Program-made: the position numbers and the translations under genes
DNA from: Cloacimonetes bacterium TCS62
GTDB lineage: Bacteria > Cloacimonadota > Cloacimonadia > Cloacimonadales > TCS61
NCBI GenBank assembly: GCA_001577185.1
Contig: LSCM01000043.1
Coordinates: forward strand, 1-8,573
DNA: 8,573 nt
Direction of reading: 5' to 3'
Notes under the pieces: generated by a model
Seen by the model: only the letters and a program-made list of their open reading frames with translations
Databases searched by the model: none
What the model was told of the DNA's origin: nothing
Part shown: piece by piece, positions 6,539 through 8,573 of the stretch
Numbering within the stretch: position 1 is the first letter of the stretch
Layout of the letters: each line of letters opens with the position of its first letter

Positions 6539-8188
6539 TTAAGAAGAGTATAAAAATCTTTTAATACTTTTTTTAGGAGTTTTTTCAAATTCTTCGGGAT
6601 AGATCTCGATTTTCGATATTCGCATGTACTTAGGTGAATTCTTGTTAATAAATTTTCTATTTTCTTCCATTTGTTTTTCTAATGCTTTTTCAGAAATTCC
6701 GAGATCATCAGTTTTTTCAAAATCGGGATAAATTAATGCGATTAATTGGTTTTTCCTGTCAACTACAATAGATTCGGAAATAAAAGGCAAGTTGTTTAAT
6801 TTTGCTTCCAATTCTTCTGGATAGATGTTTTTACCAGATGGTCCTAAGATCATACTTTTACTTCGTCCTTTAATATAGATGAAATTATCGTTATCTATTA
6901 TGCCGAGATCTCCTGTTTTTAACCATCCATCTAGCAGAGTCTTATCCGTTGCTTCTTCATATTTATAATATCCATGCATTACATTTTTACCCTTAACCAT
7001 AATCTCACCGACTTCGTTATAGGGATCTTGAGAATCTATTTTAACATCAAGCGTATCAACTAACTTTCCGGTTGATTTTGGTTTATACTTTTTCCAGCCG
7101 GAATAGCTTATCAATGGTCCACATTCTGTCATTCCATAACCAACAGTAAATCTGAAATGAATATCTCTAAGAAATTTCTCAACTTCCTCATTCAATGCTG
7201 CTCCACCAATAACAATTTCCTGAAATTCACCACCAAATACTTCTGATAATTTTTTATTAATTTTTTTATAGATTAAATTTTTTAATATTGGCAACTTTGT
7301 AAGAATTTTCATGAGAGGTTTATCTAAAGTCGGTTTTATCTGTTTTTTGTATATTTTTTCAATTATCAGGGGTACTGAAAGTATTAAATTTGGTTTTATT
7401 TCGTTAAATGCTTTAATGATAATCTTTGGTGAAGGAATTTGATTTAGAAAAGTAATGTGACATCCACTACAGAAAGGAAAGAGAAATTCAAATGCGCAAC
7501 CAAATACATGCGCAATTGGTAAGAAAGAAACTATTGTATCCTCGGGATGAAGAGTTAAATTATGAATCGCAAAATCAATATTTGCTAGTAAGCTACGGTG
7601 TGGTAACATCACACCTTTGGAAAAACCAGTAGTACCTGAAGTGTAAACAATTGCTGCCAAGTCTTCTCCATCAGGTTTGTTAAAATTAATTTTATCCGGT
7701 GTAATATTTCCACGAATTTCTTTCATGTGGGATTTATCTAATTCAGAGAGCATATTTTGTGTATTGTTGTTAGTAGAATACAAAAGGTCAAAATCATTTA
7801 TTGATAGAACTGAATTAACTTTTTTTATCTTCTCAGGATCCAATTTCTTAAAAATATCATTATCTGCAAATAACATTTTCGAATCTGAATGATTCACAAT
7901 ATGATGAACATCACTAGCCTTGAAATCTGGAAGAATTGGAACTATAGTTGTACCATATGTTACAGTAGCCAAGTAAGTAGTAGCCCAATTTACTGAATTT
8001 TTCCCAATAATGGAGATCTTATCACCTTTTTTAAGTCCAATTTTTTTAAAAAAAGTATGCAAGAATAATATTTTATCAGCAATATCGGCGTAACTATGAC
8101 TCTCACCTTGATAATCTGAAAATGCTTGAAGATCCCAATTTTCTTTAATACTATTTTCAATTAACTTAACAAAACAATTAATTTTCAT
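6539..8188 (-). CDS. AMP-dependent long-chain fatty acid-CoA ligase-like protein
   Basis: This 549-residue protein is a member of the adenylate-forming (ANL) superfamily; most relatives activate a fatty acid with ATP and transfer it to CoA. Motifs in order: phosphate-binding loop YTSGTTGFSKG (182-192), FLPIAHVFG (222-230), GGAAL (328-332), GYGMTECGP (350-358), GWLKTGDLG (421-429), hinge and A8 region GRSKSMILGPSGKNIYPEE (441-459), and tail FEKTPKKSIKRFLY (534-547). The length and the IAHVFG and PSGKNIYPEE forms suit long-chain acyl-CoA synthetases. In the A10 tail, where relatives show a (T/P)-x-(G/K)-K-I-(K/R)-R pattern, Ser541 occupies the catalytic lysine position, with lysines at 539, 540 and 543. 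The adenylation half should work; thioester-forming specificity is less certain. The ATG is supported by a strong Shine-Dalgarno five bases upstream. It heads the five-gene operon and could feed acyl groups to a lipid or envelope step. Confidence 0.92.
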   Translation of the reverse strand: MKINCFVKLIENSIKENWDLQAFSDYQGESHSYADIADKILFLHTFFKKIGLKKGDKISIIGKNSVNWATTYLATVTYGTTIVPILPDFKASDVHHIVNHSDSKMLFADNDIFKKLDPEKIKKVNSVLSINDFDLLYSTNNNTQNMLSELDKSHMKEIRGNITPDKINFNKPDGEDLAAIVYTSGTTGFSKGVMLPHRSLLANIDFAIHNLTLHPEDTIVSFLPIAHVFGCAFEFLFPFCSGCHITFLNQIPSPKIIIKAFNEIKPNLILSVPLIIEKIYKKQIKPTLDKPLMKILTKLPILKNLIYKKINKKLSEVFGGEFQEIVIGGAALNEEVEKFLRDIHFRFTVGYGMTECGPLISYSGWKKYKPKSTGKLVDTLDVKIDSQDPYNEVGEIMVKGKNVMHGYYKYEEATDKTLLDGWLKTGDLGIIDNDNFIYIKGRSKSMILGPSGKNIYPEELEAKLNNLPFISESIVVDRKNQLIALIYPDFEKTDDLGISEKALEKQMEENRKFINKNSPKYMRISKIEIYPEEFEKTPKKSIKRFLYSS

Positions 8189-8193
8189 AATAA

Positions 8194-8200
8194 CTCTCCC
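8194..8200 (-). promoter_or_regulatory. Strong Shine-Dalgarno for the acyl-CoA ligase
   Basis: The minus strand reads GGGAGAG, then a 5-base spacer (TTATT) and the ATG at 8188. It is the only convincing ribosome binding site among the visible starts. It fixes the start of the ligase and supports this as the first gene of the operon. Confidence 0.85.
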
Positions 8201-8218
8201 AATAACTCTTTATTATGT

Positions 8219-8247
8219 AATTTATATATATTCTAAAAAAAAATCAA
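8219..8247 (-). promoter_or_regulatory. Candidate sigma-70-type promoter of the five-gene operon
   Basis: In the only sizeable gap upstream of the operon the minus strand has TTGATT (8247-8242), a 17-base spacer and TAAATT (8224-8219), about 30 bases before the ligase start. A CATAAT (8217-8212) is an alternative -10. The Bacteroidetes-type TAnnTTTG element is not seen. The region is so AT-rich that chance matches are expected, so this rests mainly on position. Confidence 0.33.
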
Positions 8248-8272
8248 GGAAATTAATTATTTTATAGTAATT

Positions 8273-8573
8273 TTAAATTGTTAATGGGTTGTCAATTAGC
8301 TCAATTTCAGCTTCTTGGAGTATTTCGTTAAAATTTATTGGTGTATTAACAATATCTTCTAATTCCATATTCTTTCGTTGGATCAAATATGTTACTATCA
8401 AGTAATAGGTTAAATTCAGACTTCTAGATTTAGCATGAAAACCTTTATTAAAAACCAATTTTATCCCTAATTCTTTATTAGATATTTGATCTTGTGGAAT
8501 ATATTCACAAATACCTTCTTTCTTCCAATCAGGTAGGCTCTTATTAGTGAAATATCCAAATTGTTTTTCTAAA
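8273..8573 (-). CDS. C-terminal part of a putative zincin-like protein (N-terminus outside window)
   Basis: The minus-strand frame is open from the window edge to TAA at 8273-8275, giving 99 complete residues; an in-frame TTG at 8458 is internal. The visible part begins LEKQFGYFTNKSLPDWKKEG and ends IELIDNPLTI. The stretch LPDWKKEGICEYI resembles the WxxEGxxEY block in which gluzincin-type metallopeptidases place a third zinc ligand (Glu), downstream of an HExxH that would lie beyond the edge. A following amphipathic region (YYLIVTYLIQRKNMELEDIV) and an acidic tail resemble the C-terminal helices of such proteins. Function is not established: the HExxH motif cannot be seen. The gene is separated from the acyl-CoA ligase by 84 bases and may be a separate transcription unit, although no convincing terminator follows it. 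Confidence 0.6.
   Translation of the reverse strand, partial: LEKQFGYFTNKSLPDWKKEGICEYIPQDQISNKELGIKLVFNKGFHAKSRSLNLTYYLIVTYLIQRKNMELEDIVNTPINFNEILQEAEIELIDNPLTI

Noticed and set aside
7677..7892. Plus-strand reading frame opposite the acyl-CoA ligase
   Set aside because: Antisense to a clear ANL gene, with no independent support.
8041..8054. T7A7 tract in the acyl-CoA ligase as a frameshift site
   Set aside because: The reading frame continues intact through it with normal family sequence on both sides, and no downstream stimulatory structure or alternative product is evident.
8235..8243. Nine-base T run (minus strand) as a terminator for the right-edge gene
   Set aside because: No stable hairpin precedes it; the upstream AT-rich palindromes are short and weak. 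It fits better as part of the promoter region.

Overview
The window is AT-rich, roughly 30% G+C by eye, and densely coded on the standard genetic code. It holds seven protein genes, two of them cut by the window edges. I see no RNA gene, insertion sequence, CRISPR array or origin. Low G+C, a tricorn-type S41 protease, and an acyl-CoA ligase ending in a KTPxxxIKRFLY-type tail fit a low-GC bacterium, perhaps of the Fibrobacteres-Chlorobi-Bacteroidetes (FCB) superphylum or candidate phyla such as Cloacimonadota. That placement is inference from gene style, not from a phylogenetic marker.

Layout. The + strand carries one gene (1-2910, 5' end outside the window): a tricorn protease homologue with beta-propeller, C1, PDZ and S41 catalytic domains and an intact Ser-His-Ser-Glu catalytic set. 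It meets a convergent minus-strand operon at a strong shared hairpin (2920-2955). On the minus strand, read right to left, come: the C-terminal end of an unnamed protein with a WxxEGxxEY motif like that of zinc peptidases (8273-8573); an 84-base spacer with a likely promoter and a strong ribosome binding site; then a tight five-gene operon. Its order is long-chain acyl-CoA ligase (8188-6539), membrane-anchored protein of an unnamed family (6536-5895), alkaline-phosphatase-superfamily phosphodiesterase (5889-4699), zinc-type cation diffusion facilitator (4697-3834) and EamA-family transporter (3841-2972). Gaps are 2, 5 and 1 bases, followed by an 8-base overlap.

How the genes may work together. 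The first three operon genes suggest handling of an acylated or phosphorylated envelope compound: an acyl activator, a protein anchored facing the outside, and a metal-dependent phosphodiesterase. The last two are membrane transporters, one of them probably zinc-exporting. A zinc link between the phosphodiesterase and the efflux pump is possible. Only the ligase has a strong Shine-Dalgarno sequence; the downstream genes probably rely on translational coupling. The most checkable oddity is that the ligase has Ser where the catalytic A10 lysine is expected. The least understood gene is the anchored protein at 5895-6536. I found no clear sign of a defence system or mobile element.
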